This document shows positions 13,816 through 22,798 of a stretch of DNA of 29,682 nt, piece after piece. The stretch comes from Clostridiales bacterium. GTDB taxonomy: Bacteria > Bacillota > Clostridia > Christensenellales > UBA3700. How positions within the stretch are numbered: the first letter of the stretch is position 1; each line of letters begins with the position of its first letter. The notes beneath the pieces are model-generated. The model searched no databases and was not told where the DNA came from. It worked only from the letters and a program-made list of their open reading frames with translations. Position numbers and translations under genes: made by a program. The DNA lies in the NCBI GenBank assembly GCA_014799645.1, contig JAAVHQ010000025.1, positions 38,364 through 68,045 on the forward strand, in the 5' to 3' direction.

Positions 13816-15534
13816 ATGGGCGATTGGTTATTCGGTTGGTTCTACGACCTACTGTATATCTTGCAAAAATCAATCTGTTATTTGCTTGATTTTATCCGCG
13901 ACGTTTTCTGCAAACTTGCGGGAATTGAAACGGTAGTCGTTGACGGTGAACAAAGCGATTTACTATCCCATTTCATTCTTTCGCCACAAATCCGTAACGC
14001 CTTTCTCGGTGTATTTTTGGTCGGTGTAATTTTGCTCTTTGTTTTCGTAATGATTGCGATAATAAAGAGCGAAGCCGCAGATCCCCAACACAAGAAAACG
14101 AAAGGTCAGATACTTGTAAAAGCCTTGCAGAGCTTTATTATTTTCGTCCTTATTCCGTTCCTACTCATAGCGGCAATCACTCTTACAAACGCCATTATGA
14201 GCGGAATACACGCAAGCATGACAGGTGCTATGATAGACGGCAATACGAACTCTTGCATAGGCGGTCAGATACTTGTTACAAGTGGGTACGATGCCTATAT
14301 CGGACCGAGCGGACAACGAGCGGAAATAGAAAGAATGTTTATCACGGGACAGCTCGACTACAACAATCTTTCGGTTGTTAAAGACTACTACGATTTAGGC
14401 GATATGAACTTCTTTGTCGGAATTGCGGGCGGACTTGTCATTCTCATAATGTTTGTTATCTCGGCGATTATGTTCGTGCAAAGAATTTTCGATATTATTC
14501 TTCTTTACATAGTGTCGCCTGCTTCGGTTTCGACAATCCCGCTTGACGACGGCGGACGCTTTAAGATATGGCGTGAAATGCTTATCTCGAAAATCTTGGG
14601 CGCTTACGGAATTATTCTTTCAATGAATATCTTTTTCCTGATAGTGCCGCAAATCGGAAATATCTCATTTTTCAATAACGCCTTTAAGGACGGGATTGTA
14701 CAACTTCTATTCGTATTGGGCGGTGCGTTTGCCATTACCAAAGCGAATATGGTTATTGCCCAACTTACAGGCTCAAACGCCGGCGCACAAGAAGCCCAAC
14801 AAATGCTCGGCAATATCTCTACGGGTATGCACATGATGAGAACCGCAGGACATATTGCGGCGGGAACTGCGGGAATGGTTTTAGGCGGTACCGACTTCTT
14901 AACGAATAGACACCACAACGCGACCTTTACCGAAAGTTTGTCTTCTGCTATCCATTCACAACGTAACCAACGCCCCGTGATAGACAGGGACGACGATACC
15001 CCGCCCAAAGGTGGCGGCGACGGATCGGGTGGTTCGGGCGGCACAGACGGAACGAATAAAGACGGCTCAACCGTGCAAGACGCCGCAGCTCAAAACGGAA
15101 ACGGCAATTCAACCGATACGCCTACTACGACGGGAACTTCGGACAATGCAACCGCTAAACCTGCCGAAAACAATTCCGACGTGAGCGACGCCGCAAGTGC
15201 GGAAGCTGCCGCTAATGCCGATATGGAATCCGTTACCGATGCAGAAGGTTCGGAAGCGGCTACGGGAACAAGCGAAGAAAGTGCGGACGTTGCGGAAGCT
15301 GCCAAATCGGGCGTTACATTCGGTTCGGTAGTCAAGGGTGCGACAAGACTTGCAACCCTACCTGCGGGAATTGCAAAAGACCTTATTCAAGGCGGCATAA
15401 TTGTTGCCGGCAAGAACTTCGGTCCCCGTGTTCGTAACGTACTCAAAGGCACGTCTATATTCAATCATGCAGACGTGAAAAAACCGCTTGCGGAAGCGGC
15501 AAAGAAATCTGTCAAGGAGGATAAAAAAGAATGA
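13816..15534 (+). CDS. VirB6-like polytopic channel protein (Mbov_0396-type ICE protein)
   Basis: A 572-residue protein with about six to eight transmembrane helices in the first 330 residues (for example AFLGVFLVGVILLFVFVMIA and FFVGIAGGLVILIMFVISA). It has the conserved segment RIFDIILLYIVSPASVSTIP typical of this ICE family. Residues of about 395-498 are a low-complexity stretch rich in G, T, S, A, D and E, and the end (VTFGSVVKGATRLATLPAG onward) is amphipathic and basic. VirB6/TrbL proteins form the inner-membrane passage for the transferred strand. The gene overlaps the VirB4 gene by four bases. Assignment rests on membrane pattern, neighbours and the SPASVSTIP block. Confidence 0.8.
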   Translation: MGDWLFGWFYDLLYILQKSICYLLDFIRDVFCKLAGIETVVVDGEQSDLLSHFILSPQIRNAFLGVFLVGVILLFVFVMIAIIKSEAADPQHKKTKGQILVKALQSFIIFVLIPFLLIAAITLTNAIMSGIHASMTGAMIDGNTNSCIGGQILVTSGYDAYIGPSGQRAEIERMFITGQLDYNNLSVVKDYYDLGDMNFFVGIAGGLVILIMFVISAIMFVQRIFDIILLYIVSPASVSTIPLDDGGRFKIWREMLISKILGAYGIILSMNIFFLIVPQIGNISFFNNAFKDGIVQLLFVLGGAFAITKANMVIAQLTGSNAGAQEAQQMLGNISTGMHMMRTAGHIAAGTAGMVLGGTDFLTNRHHNATFTESLSSAIHSQRNQRPVIDRDDDTPPKGGGDGSGGSGGTDGTNKDGSTVQDAAAQNGNGNSTDTPTTTGTSDNATAKPAENNSDVSDAASAEAAANADMESVTDAEGSEAATGTSEESADVAEAAKSGVTFGSVVKGATRLATLPAGIAKDLIQGGIIVAGKNFGPRVRNVLKGTSIFNHADVKKPLAEAAKKSVKEDKKE

Positions 15535-18122
15535 GATTGATACCGCGTAATACCAAAGTCAAAACAAGTTTTTACAAGGGCATTACCTTTACGGATATTA
15601 TCTTCGGCTTGGTTGCGCTTGCGCTCGTTGCGTTGGCTGTTTCAAGCAACCTTACCTACAAATATCTGATTGCGCTCGGAATTGCCTGCGTATTCATTCC
15701 GTTGTTTGTACCCATAGGCGAAGACCGCATTTACAAGTGCGCTTTCAATATGGGAAAACACATTTTCAGCCGCAAGAAATACTCGGAAAACGGCAAGGAC
15801 GCTGCCCATATTCAGAGTATCATCCCTTACGAAAAGATAGACGAAAACGTAATCGTAAACAAGGACGGCTCGTATTCGGGTATTTTGGAAGTCAAGCCTA
15901 TTGAATTCCGCTTGCTCGGCGGCAACAAACAAAACTTCATTATCGACGGCGTACTCACAAACGCTTTGACTTGCGTGGGTGTCGGACAACAGGCAGCCAT
16001 TGTCAAGCTCGAAAAACCGTTGAACTTAACCAAACACCTGCAATCGGATTTAGACAGGATTGTCGCTCTTGCGGACGCCCGCGAGAGCGGCGCACTTGCC
16101 GAAGACGAATACATTGCGAGGGTGGACGTTATCGAAGACAGAATGGCTCTTGTCGATACGCTCAACACCGAAAAAGAAATCAATTACAGCGCGTACTATA
16201 TTGCGGTTACGGACAAAAGCAAAGCAAGCCTTATAAACACGCTTACGGTAATGCGCAGAACTCTTATATCGGGAAGTATCGAAGCAAACATTCTCGAAGG
16301 CACCGAACTCGAAGAATTCCTTACGGCGGAAAAACGCTGCGGAATCAATGCGGAATCCGAAGAAAAATTCGGCGTTCCGCACGAGGTCGCCTTTCGGCTC
16401 ACGACCACCGTACAGGACGAATTCGCCCTTTCTCATTTTGTAGTATCAGGCTACCCCTTAAAGGTTCCTAACGCTTGGGGCGAAGAACTTTTCGATATTC
16501 CGAATACGAAGGTCGTTATGAAGCTCAACCCCGTTGAGAAATCGAAAGCGTTAAAGCGAATTGACAACGCCATTATGGAACTATCCACACAGGCAAAAGG
16601 CAAAGCAAGCAAGATAATCGACAAGACCACTCACGTCGAAACGCTGTCAAATCTTCTCGTGAGATTGCAGAACGACAACGAAGTGCTTTTCGATACAACC
16701 TTTATCATTACCGCTTACGACGTGAAAGGCAAAACCGACGTCCGCAAAACCGTAAAGCGCAAAATCCGTGAACTCGGCTTTACCGCTACGGATATGTTTG
16801 GACGCCAACAGGACGCTTACCTTACGAGCGAACTCTCTTTCTACGACAGCGTGAAGATCTCACGCGGAATTCAGGCGTCGTCCATTGCCGCTTGTTTTCC
16901 TTTCGTGAGCAACGCCATAGAAGACGACAACGGCATTTTACTCGGCGAGAACAAACTGCCCGCGTTTGTCAACTTCTTCAAGCGCAACTCGGAATTCGTG
17001 AACTCGAATATGGTGGTAATCGGAAAGAGCGGCAGCGGCAAATCCTATGCGGCGAAAACGGTCCTTACACACCTTGCGTCCTGTAACGCAAAGATATTCG
17101 TTCTCGATCCCGAAGGCGAATACTTGAACCTTGCGAAAAACCTGCACGGCAAAGTCTTGGACGTTGCATCAAGCAAGCACGGCAAGTTAAATCCCTTTCA
17201 GATTATCTCGGCTCTTGACGACGAGAACGACGACGGTACACGCAACAGCTTTTTTACGCACTTGCAATTCTTGGAAGAATTCTACCGCCTTATCCTTGCC
17301 GGCATAAATTCCGACAGTTTGGAACTACTCAACAAACTTACGGTTGAAGCCTACGAACGAAAAGGAATTACCCCTACGACGGACCTTAACAAACTCAAAC
17401 CGAAAGACTATCCGACATTCGACGACTTGTATGCTCTTATCTCGGAAAAGCTCGGCAGCGCAAAAGACGATTACGATAAGGACTGTTTGAAGGTCGTAGA
17501 AAACTACATTGCCAAATTCAAGAAGGGCGGGCGCAACTCGAACCTTTGGAACGGCAAATCGGATTTCAGGACAGACGAGAACTTTGTATGCTTTGACTTT
17601 CAAAAGCTACTCGCCAACAAGAACGGTTCGATTGCCAACGCGCAAATGCTTTTAGTTCTCAAATACTTGGAAAACGAAGTTATCAAGAACCGCGACTACA
17701 ACTTGAAGAACGGCACGGATAGAAAAATCGTCGTAGTGGTTGACGAAGCCCACCTGTTTATTGACGAAAAGTACCCCGTCGCTCTCGACTTTATGTATCA
17801 GCTTGCAAAGCGAATCCGCAAGTATAACGGTATGGAAATCGTCATTACACAGTCTATCAAGGACTTTGCGGGAACGCCCGAAACGGCGAGAAAGTCTATG
17901 GCGATTATCAACGTTTCGCAATACTCGCTTATCTTTCCATTATCCCCGAATGATATGAGCGACCTTTGTGCGCTCTATGAAAAGGCAGGACAGATAAATG
18001 AGGTCGAAGCCGACAATATCGTACATAACGACAGAGGTTGCGCGTTCCTTATTTCGTCGCCGCAAAGCCGTACAAATATCCGCATAGTTGCCACACCGTA
18101 CTTTGAAAAATTATTCAATTAA
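15531..18122 (+). CDS. VirB4/TraE-type conjugation ATPase with fused VirB3-like N-terminus
   Basis: An 863-residue protein. The first 75 residues hold two close transmembrane helices (about 20-38 and 43-62) in a PrgI/VirB3-like arrangement (RNTKVKTSFYKGITFTDIIF). The VirB4 domain follows, with Walker A GKSGSGKS (498-505) and Walker B VVVVDEAHLF (D738, E739). VirB4 powers substrate transfer and channel assembly and is the most conserved component of conjugation systems. A separate VirB3 gene is absent, which fits the fusion. The ATG overlaps the stop of the VirB6-like gene. All ATPase motifs look intact. Confidence 0.95.
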   Translation: MRLIPRNTKVKTSFYKGITFTDIIFGLVALALVALAVSSNLTYKYLIALGIACVFIPLFVPIGEDRIYKCAFNMGKHIFSRKKYSENGKDAAHIQSIIPYEKIDENVIVNKDGSYSGILEVKPIEFRLLGGNKQNFIIDGVLTNALTCVGVGQQAAIVKLEKPLNLTKHLQSDLDRIVALADARESGALAEDEYIARVDVIEDRMALVDTLNTEKEINYSAYYIAVTDKSKASLINTLTVMRRTLISGSIEANILEGTELEEFLTAEKRCGINAESEEKFGVPHEVAFRLTTTVQDEFALSHFVVSGYPLKVPNAWGEELFDIPNTKVVMKLNPVEKSKALKRIDNAIMELSTQAKGKASKIIDKTTHVETLSNLLVRLQNDNEVLFDTTFIITAYDVKGKTDVRKTVKRKIRELGFTATDMFGRQQDAYLTSELSFYDSVKISRGIQASSIAACFPFVSNAIEDDNGILLGENKLPAFVNFFKRNSEFVNSNMVVIGKSGSGKSYAAKTVLTHLASCNAKIFVLDPEGEYLNLAKNLHGKVLDVASSKHGKLNPFQIISALDDENDDGTRNSFFTHLQFLEEFYRLILAGINSDSLELLNKLTVEAYERKGITPTTDLNKLKPKDYPTFDDLYALISEKLGSAKDDYDKDCLKVVENYIAKFKKGGRNSNLWNGKSDFRTDENFVCFDFQKLLANKNGSIANAQMLLVLKYLENEVIKNRDYNLKNGTDRKIVVVVDEAHLFIDEKYPVALDFMYQLAKRIRKYNGMEIVITQSIKDFAGTPETARKSMAIINVSQYSLIFPLSPNDMSDLCALYEKAGQINEVEADNIVHNDRGCAFLISSPQSRTNIRIVATPYFEKLFN

Positions 18123-18134
18123 GGAGTTTAATTT

Positions 18135-19124
18135 ATGGAAAACGAAAAGACACTCAAATTCAATCCCGAAGATATGAGCAAAGCCGCCGACGAGCATTTC
18201 TTTGAGCTTATCAAAGCGGGCAAATACAAAGAACTTGTTGCCGTTATGCCTATGCTTGGCAGATATTCCTTGCGCAATCAACTTCTCATTCTCATGCAGA
18301 ACCCCAACGCAACCAACGTCAACCAAATGCGCGCTTGGAACTATCAAAAGCGCCACATTGTCAAGGGCGAAAAAGCGTTGAAGATTATTACGCCCAAATT
18401 CGGGCAGCAAGTCGTTACCGACGAAAAAGGCAATGCCACCGAAAAGAAACTCGACAAAATTACGGGCTACGAAGTCGGTTACGTTTACGACGTTGCGCAG
18501 ACAGACGGCGAACCCGTAAAAGACACCCTTTCGGGCGAAGCCGTAAACGAGCATTACGATACTATCCGAACCGCCTTGCAGGAAACGGCAAAAGGCTACG
18601 AATTCAAAACCCACGACGAGAGCGAAGACAAGAGCCACGCCGTGCTTGACACGCTCAACAAGACTATATCCGTGCGCTCGGATTTATCCAAAGAAGACGC
18701 GCTGCTCGTCATTATCCGTCAGGTCGCTATGGCAAACGTACTCGGACGCGACAGAAGAAACTTTCAGGGGCTTACGCCTAACGATATGGAAAATATCAAT
18801 GCGGTTGAAGCAAGTGCCATTGCCTACACCGTCGCAAAGCGTTTGAACTTGGAAGAACAAAACGTCGTCGAACCCGATTTTGAAAATCAGCCCGATATAA
18901 GCATTACGAAGTTACAGGACAATATCGGCGTAATTCGCTCTATCTCGCAGCGTATGATAAACGCCACCGAAGGCGCAATCAGCAAGGAACTTTACGAACA
19001 GGCACAGGCAAACGCCGAAAAGGAAAAAGCGGAAACGGCGGCGACTGCCGAACCTGCGCCCGAACCGGCGAAAGCCCCCAAACGTTCTACCGCAAAAAAT
19101 AAAAAAAGCGAGGTAACAATGTAA
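18135..19124 (+). CDS. ArdC-like protein with a lost metallopeptidase motif
   Basis: A 329-residue protein. Its N-terminal region (about 15-125) matches the ArdC/LtrC-type ssDNA-binding domain (YSLRNQLLILMQNP, ATNVNQMRAWNYQKRHIVKGEKALKI). The C-terminal domain keeps the shape of the ArdC metallopeptidase, with a following acidic element (VEASAIAYTVAKRL, E225). Where the zinc-binding HExxH should be, it reads RQVAM (195-199), so no catalytic histidines or glutamate remain. ArdC proteins enter or act with the transferred strand and protect it from restriction. This one could do so only by binding. The end is alanine/glutamate/proline-rich and basic at the terminus. It lies 12 bases after the VirB4 gene with a good AAGGAG site. 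Confidence 0.75.
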   Translation: MENEKTLKFNPEDMSKAADEHFFELIKAGKYKELVAVMPMLGRYSLRNQLLILMQNPNATNVNQMRAWNYQKRHIVKGEKALKIITPKFGQQVVTDEKGNATEKKLDKITGYEVGYVYDVAQTDGEPVKDTLSGEAVNEHYDTIRTALQETAKGYEFKTHDESEDKSHAVLDTLNKTISVRSDLSKEDALLVIIRQVAMANVLGRDRRNFQGLTPNDMENINAVEASAIAYTVAKRLNLEEQNVVEPDFENQPDISITKLQDNIGVIRSISQRMINATEGAISKELYEQAQANAEKEKAETAATAEPAPEPAKAPKRSTAKNKKSEVTM

Positions 19125-19367
19125 ATGATTAGCGGCGAAATTGTACCTATCATCGAAGCAATCGACTATCAATCAAAAGACGAACTCTTGAAGAAGTTAC
19201 GCAATATGCGCGACGATACGGTTCGTCTTGCACCCGAAGATCGCCGTGTAGTAAAGCAAATGATTGGCATTGCCATTCAGGAAGTTTGCTACACGAGCGA
19301 ATACGAACTGCTGCGCTATAAACGCTATACGCAATATAAGGCGAACAAAAACAAGGAGGCTGCATAG
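19125..19367 (+). CDS. Small conserved ICE protein, function unknown
   Basis: An 80-residue, mainly helical protein with no domain I recognise. It begins at the base after the stop of the ArdC-like gene and ends one base into the next start, so it is locked in the operon. A GAGG site precedes the ATG. The C-terminal third is basic and tyrosine-rich (YELLRYKRYTQYKANKNKEA), compatible with nucleic-acid or membrane contact, but no function can be claimed. Confidence 0.7.
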   Translation: MISGEIVPIIEAIDYQSKDELLKKLRNMRDDTVRLAPEDRRVVKQMIGIAIQEVCYTSEYELLRYKRYTQYKANKNKEAA

Positions 19368-19768
19368 TGGAAGAAAAATTGGTTGCGGTTATCAAGAAAC
19401 CCTATCAGAAACCCGAAACGGTTGCAATCGACAAAGGCTTGGAACCTTTACAGGAAATTGTCGGCGGCTGCATTGACGTCGTTTATCTGCCGAACATAGA
19501 CGACATTCACGGCTTTTGCAACGACGAAGGCTTACTTATCGGAATGGAACCGAACTTTTACCGCCCCGACTTCGGCGACGCTATCGTCGGTCCCGCCGTG
19601 TTCTTGGGTTCGGGCGCAGACGGCGACAGCATAGGTCTTACGCCTGAACAGGTAAAAAGGATTACGTCTTATCTCGAAGAAAACAGCGTTAAGGATTTTG
19701 GCGAATTCCTTTTCAATATCAATACGGGCTTTGAGCATTACAAACCCAAACGACAATCGTGTATGTGA
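19367..19768 (+). CDS. DUF3846 domain protein
   Basis: A 133-residue protein starting with GTG at 19367, overlapping the previous stop by one base, with the site AAGGAGG upstream. Residues of about 4-100 follow the DUF3846 pattern: an opening strand (VAVIKKPYQKPE), the core LEPLQEIVGGCIDVVYLP, then NDEGLLIGMEPNFYRP and AIVGPAVFLG. DUF3846 is common in ICEs, plasmids and phages of Firmicutes, where its function is not established. The C-terminal 35 residues are specific to this protein. Confidence 0.8.
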   Translation: MEEKLVAVIKKPYQKPETVAIDKGLEPLQEIVGGCIDVVYLPNIDDIHGFCNDEGLLIGMEPNFYRPDFGDAIVGPAVFLGSGADGDSIGLTPEQVKRITSYLEENSVKDFGEFLFNINTGFEHYKPKRQSCM

Positions 19769-19777
19769 GGTTAGCCT

Positions 19778-20722
19778 ATGCGTAAATTTATCAACTGCGA
19801 CGTGCTTGCCGTTCTTAACGAGATTATGCGGCACCATACCGAAAGCTATCAGGAAGACTTCAATATCGACAAGGAAATCTTATCCGAAGCCGCCGACGAA
19901 AAAGATAAGTTCGATAGACGCTTTTTATGGATGAGCCGTCCGCAAGGAACGCATTGCTTGAAAGAAAAAGAAGTCTATTTGAAAGATACGTCAGCCCATA
20001 AGACTTGGCGTTATTACGACGAACAAACAAACGACAAGATACTTGCCTATGCGGTGGAACTTGACGGCTTTAAGGACGGCGTACTCAAAGGCGATCTCTA
20101 CGAACTCGATTACCACGAGAGCGTAAACAGTATCGGTCAACTTGCCGTTCCTATCAAGAGTGTAAAGCTCACTTGCGAAGACGGTCAGGAAATAACAGTT
20201 CCGTATGAGAACGATTGGCGTACAAAAATCGGTGATTTGCATTACGGCAAACGAGAATTTATCCCCGAAAACATATACGACCATAACGCTGCTTATTTGC
20301 TTGCCGGCGCAGATAGACTTACCGCTCGGAACTATGCAAATTGGGATATGGAAAAGTTGAAAATGGAATACGGCGAAGACGGAAAAACCGCCTTTTCTAT
20401 CTATCAGCTCAAATCGGACGAATACCGTTTTGAATCGTATGTGCGTATGCGTAGTAAAGGCTACGAGCCTACCGTTGACGATTACGAAATGATATATACG
20501 GACGAGCTTAACGGCGCAACTCTCAACGACATATACGAGCGGTTTAATATCGACCACCCGAAAGATTACGTCGGGTACAGTCTTTCCGTGAGCGACGTAA
20601 TCGTATTTATCAAGGACGGCGAAAGAACGGCGTATATGGTTGACAGCTTTGGGTTTAAGGAATTGCCCGATTTTTTCAGCGGTTCGGGCGGTATGCAAAT
20701 GCAGCGTGAAATGGAAATGTGA
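19778..20722 (+). CDS. Protein with C-terminal YodL domain
   Basis: A 314-residue protein. Residues of about 206-300 match the YodL domain found in mobile-element proteins of Firmicutes: FSIYQLKSDEYRFESY, then ERFNIDHPKDYVGYSLSVSD and AYMVDSFGFKELPDF. The N-terminal 200 residues resemble accessory parts of other ICE proteins; they contain a cluster ending in DGKTAF but no enzymatic motif I can name. The last residues are methionine-rich (GGMQMQREMEM). Domain function is unknown, and the anti-defence neighbourhood is the only hint. Confidence 0.75.
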   Translation: MRKFINCDVLAVLNEIMRHHTESYQEDFNIDKEILSEAADEKDKFDRRFLWMSRPQGTHCLKEKEVYLKDTSAHKTWRYYDEQTNDKILAYAVELDGFKDGVLKGDLYELDYHESVNSIGQLAVPIKSVKLTCEDGQEITVPYENDWRTKIGDLHYGKREFIPENIYDHNAAYLLAGADRLTARNYANWDMEKLKMEYGEDGKTAFSIYQLKSDEYRFESYVRMRSKGYEPTVDDYEMIYTDELNGATLNDIYERFNIDHPKDYVGYSLSVSDVIVFIKDGERTAYMVDSFGFKELPDFFSGSGGMQMQREMEM

Positions 20723-20731
20723 GGTGCGCCT

Positions 20732-21304
20732 ATGCAAACGAAACTTGACGGAATAACCTTACACGTCGAACCCGATAACTGCCCGCCGCATCCCCGCACG
20801 GATTGCGACCACTTGGGAACTTTGCTCGGTTGGCATAGACGATATAACTTTTCGGACAACTGCAAATATCCCACGTCCGCAGACTTTTGGGAAAGCGAAG
20901 AAGCAAAAAATATCTACGTCAAATTACCTGTTTATCTGCTCGACCATTCGGGCTTATCCTTATCGACTACGGACTTTCACGATGAATGGGATTCGGGCTT
21001 GCTCGGTCTTATCTTCTGTACGAAGGAACAAGCCGAAAAGTGGTTCGGCTATTTGCCCGACGAACAGGTTGTAAAGGAACAGTTGCGCGGCGAAATCGAA
21101 CTGTACAACGATTATCTTAACGGTAGTTGGTATGAGTTCTATATCGAAGGCTTGAACGGCGAAATCGAAGACAGTTGCGGCGGCTTTTATCAGGACAAAG
21201 GCTTTTCCGATTTGCTCGGCGATATGAAAGATTACGTCGAACCGAAGTATCATCCGCTATTCGATAAGCTCGCCGCGCAAGCCGAAAGTAAAGCATATAT
21301 GTAG
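20732..21304 (+). CDS. Conserved mobile-element protein, function unknown
   Basis: A 190-residue acidic protein. The segment PRTDCDHLGTLLGWHRRYN at about 21-39 resembles a block that I recall from uncharacterised phage and plasmid proteins ('NPRxxDNLGTMxCWHxxY' type). Tryptophan, tyrosine and aspartate are frequent after it, and a GSWYEFYIEG stretch is near residue 130. No catalytic pattern is recognised. It is nine bases after the YodL gene and seven before the methylase gene, so it is part of the same operon. The call rests on memory of the motif, not on a search. Confidence 0.6.
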   Translation: MQTKLDGITLHVEPDNCPPHPRTDCDHLGTLLGWHRRYNFSDNCKYPTSADFWESEEAKNIYVKLPVYLLDHSGLSLSTTDFHDEWDSGLLGLIFCTKEQAEKWFGYLPDEQVVKEQLRGEIELYNDYLNGSWYEFYIEGLNGEIEDSCGGFYQDKGFSDLLGDMKDYVEPKYHPLFDKLAAQAESKAYM

Positions 21305-21311
21305 AGGTGCT

Positions 21312-21998
21312 ATGGACGAATACAAGAAACAGATTTTGAAGGACATTGAATTCTTCCTTTACAGGCGGGATAAAATCAGCGTTTTTAACGACGCCGTAGA
21401 GTTCGACGCTTTGGACTTATCCATACGGACCGTGCCTTTCAAGCAAGCGGAACGTATAGAGCGTATGAACCAAATCATAGCCACTTACACCGACGAAAAG
21501 GAAAGAAAAAAGTTCGGGGATATTTGCAGCGGTATAAACAATATGCTTTCCAAAATGCTCGACAATTACGGCGATCACTTGGGCGAAATATATATGGAGT
21601 TGTCCGGCGGTAAAAAATCCGCCGGACAGTTCTTTACGCCTTATCATGTATCAAGACTTTTGGTAGAACTCTCTATCGGGCAAGAAGATTTGTCGGGCAA
21701 TAAAATCCTAACCTTTAACGAACCGTGCTGCGGTTCGGGCGGGATTATCGTTGCAACTGCCGACGCCCTTAACGAGCGTGGATTTAACTACACGAACAAT
21801 GCGGTTTACGTCGCAAACGACATAGACCGCAACTGCGCTCTTATGTGCTATCTGCAAACGTCTTGGGCGGCTATGCCCGCTATCGTTCTGCATCAGGACA
21901 CCTTAACCCAAAAGGCTTGGGATAAGTTTATTACCCCTGCGTTTGCTTTGCAATACCCGAAATTTGTAAAAGCGTTGGGTTCACAATCAACTATGTAA
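21312..21998 (+). CDS. Short N-6 DNA methylase (HsdM-like) without an NPPY motif
   Basis: A 228-residue protein with a helical N-terminus, the HsdM-like block SAGQFFTPYHVSRLLVEL (103-120; TP at 109-110) and SAM-binding motif I, NEPCCGSGGIIV (136-147), followed by an acidic residue in ANDID (D170 region). At the place where N-6 adenine methylases have their NPPY/F catalytic motif, this protein has LHQDTLTQKAWDKFITPAF and then stops. It is about half as long as HsdM. It may therefore bind SAM and DNA without methylating, or belong to the short ICE family whose activity is unproven. No specificity (HsdS) or restriction (HsdR) gene is nearby. Confidence 0.75.
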   Translation: MDEYKKQILKDIEFFLYRRDKISVFNDAVEFDALDLSIRTVPFKQAERIERMNQIIATYTDEKERKKFGDICSGINNMLSKMLDNYGDHLGEIYMELSGGKKSAGQFFTPYHVSRLLVELSIGQEDLSGNKILTFNEPCCGSGGIIVATADALNERGFNYTNNAVYVANDIDRNCALMCYLQTSWAAMPAIVLHQDTLTQKAWDKFITPAFALQYPKFVKALGSQSTM

Positions 21999-22010
21999 AG
22001 GAGTTTTATT

Positions 22011-22796
22011 ATGGCGAATTTAGTATGCAATCACTTAATTATACACGGCAAGAACGCCATTGAAATTATGCGGTCCGTTTTGAAAGAAAGTGAAGAAACA
22101 GATTGCGGATTTGAATTCGATTTTGAAAAAATCGTACCTATGCCCGAAGAACTAAACTTGCCTGCAAGCGAGTTGACGAAAAACTGCGCCCGCCTTTATA
22201 TCAACGGAATGGTTGAATATTGCGAGGGCTATAAGAAGTACGGAATACTTTTCAAACAGGCTTATAACGGCGATTACTTTACGCTTATGGAAGACGAACA
22301 ATCTCAACTTATGAAAGAAGCCTTGTCTTGGAAAAACTACGAAACACAAAAGCCGTACTTCAACAACAAAGCCGAAGTCTATGCTTGCGGCAAGCAAGCG
22401 TTAGACAATTACGCAAAATACGGCTCGGTGGATTGGTACGATTGGTGCATTAAGAATTGGGGTACAAAGTGGAACGCCTATGATACGCAAATCAACGACA
22501 TTGATAAAGCGGATATTTACTTCGATACGGCGAATACACCTGCGATTCCGATTATCAAAGTGCTTTCCGAAAAATACCCCGATTGCAAATTTGAGTACGA
22601 ATACGCCGAAGAACAAGTCGGCTACAATGCGGGATATTACGACTACGAGAACGGAATTGCCGTGAGATTTGCAGAATACCCCGACGAAAGCAAAGAAGCC
22701 TACGAAATGTACTTCGCACTTTGGGGACAGGAGGACGAATTCAAGTTTAATCCGAAGACAAATACTTACGAACCTATCGACGGCGAGGTAATGTAA
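22011..22796 (+). CDS. Api92-like (DUF1281-type) protein
   Basis: A 261-residue protein with the hallmark of the Api92-like ferredoxin-fold family: the start MANLVCNHLIIHG, a middle FDFEKIVPMPEEL, and the diagnostic WYDWCIKNWGTKWNAYD around 140-157, then IYFDTANTPAIPIIKVLSEKYP. These proteins are widespread in plasmids, ICEs and phages; their function is not known. The C-terminal half is strongly acidic (EYEYAEEQVGYNAGYYDYEN). A GGAG site lies upstream of the ATG at 22011. It sits between two methylase genes, which suggests but does not show a part in protecting or handling transferred DNA. Confidence 0.8.
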   Translation: MANLVCNHLIIHGKNAIEIMRSVLKESEETDCGFEFDFEKIVPMPEELNLPASELTKNCARLYINGMVEYCEGYKKYGILFKQAYNGDYFTLMEDEQSQLMKEALSWKNYETQKPYFNNKAEVYACGKQALDNYAKYGSVDWYDWCIKNWGTKWNAYDTQINDIDKADIYFDTANTPAIPIIKVLSEKYPDCKFEYEYAEEQVGYNAGYYDYENGIAVRFAEYPDESKEAYEMYFALWGQEDEFKFNPKTNTYEPIDGEVM

Positions 22797-22798
22797 AT

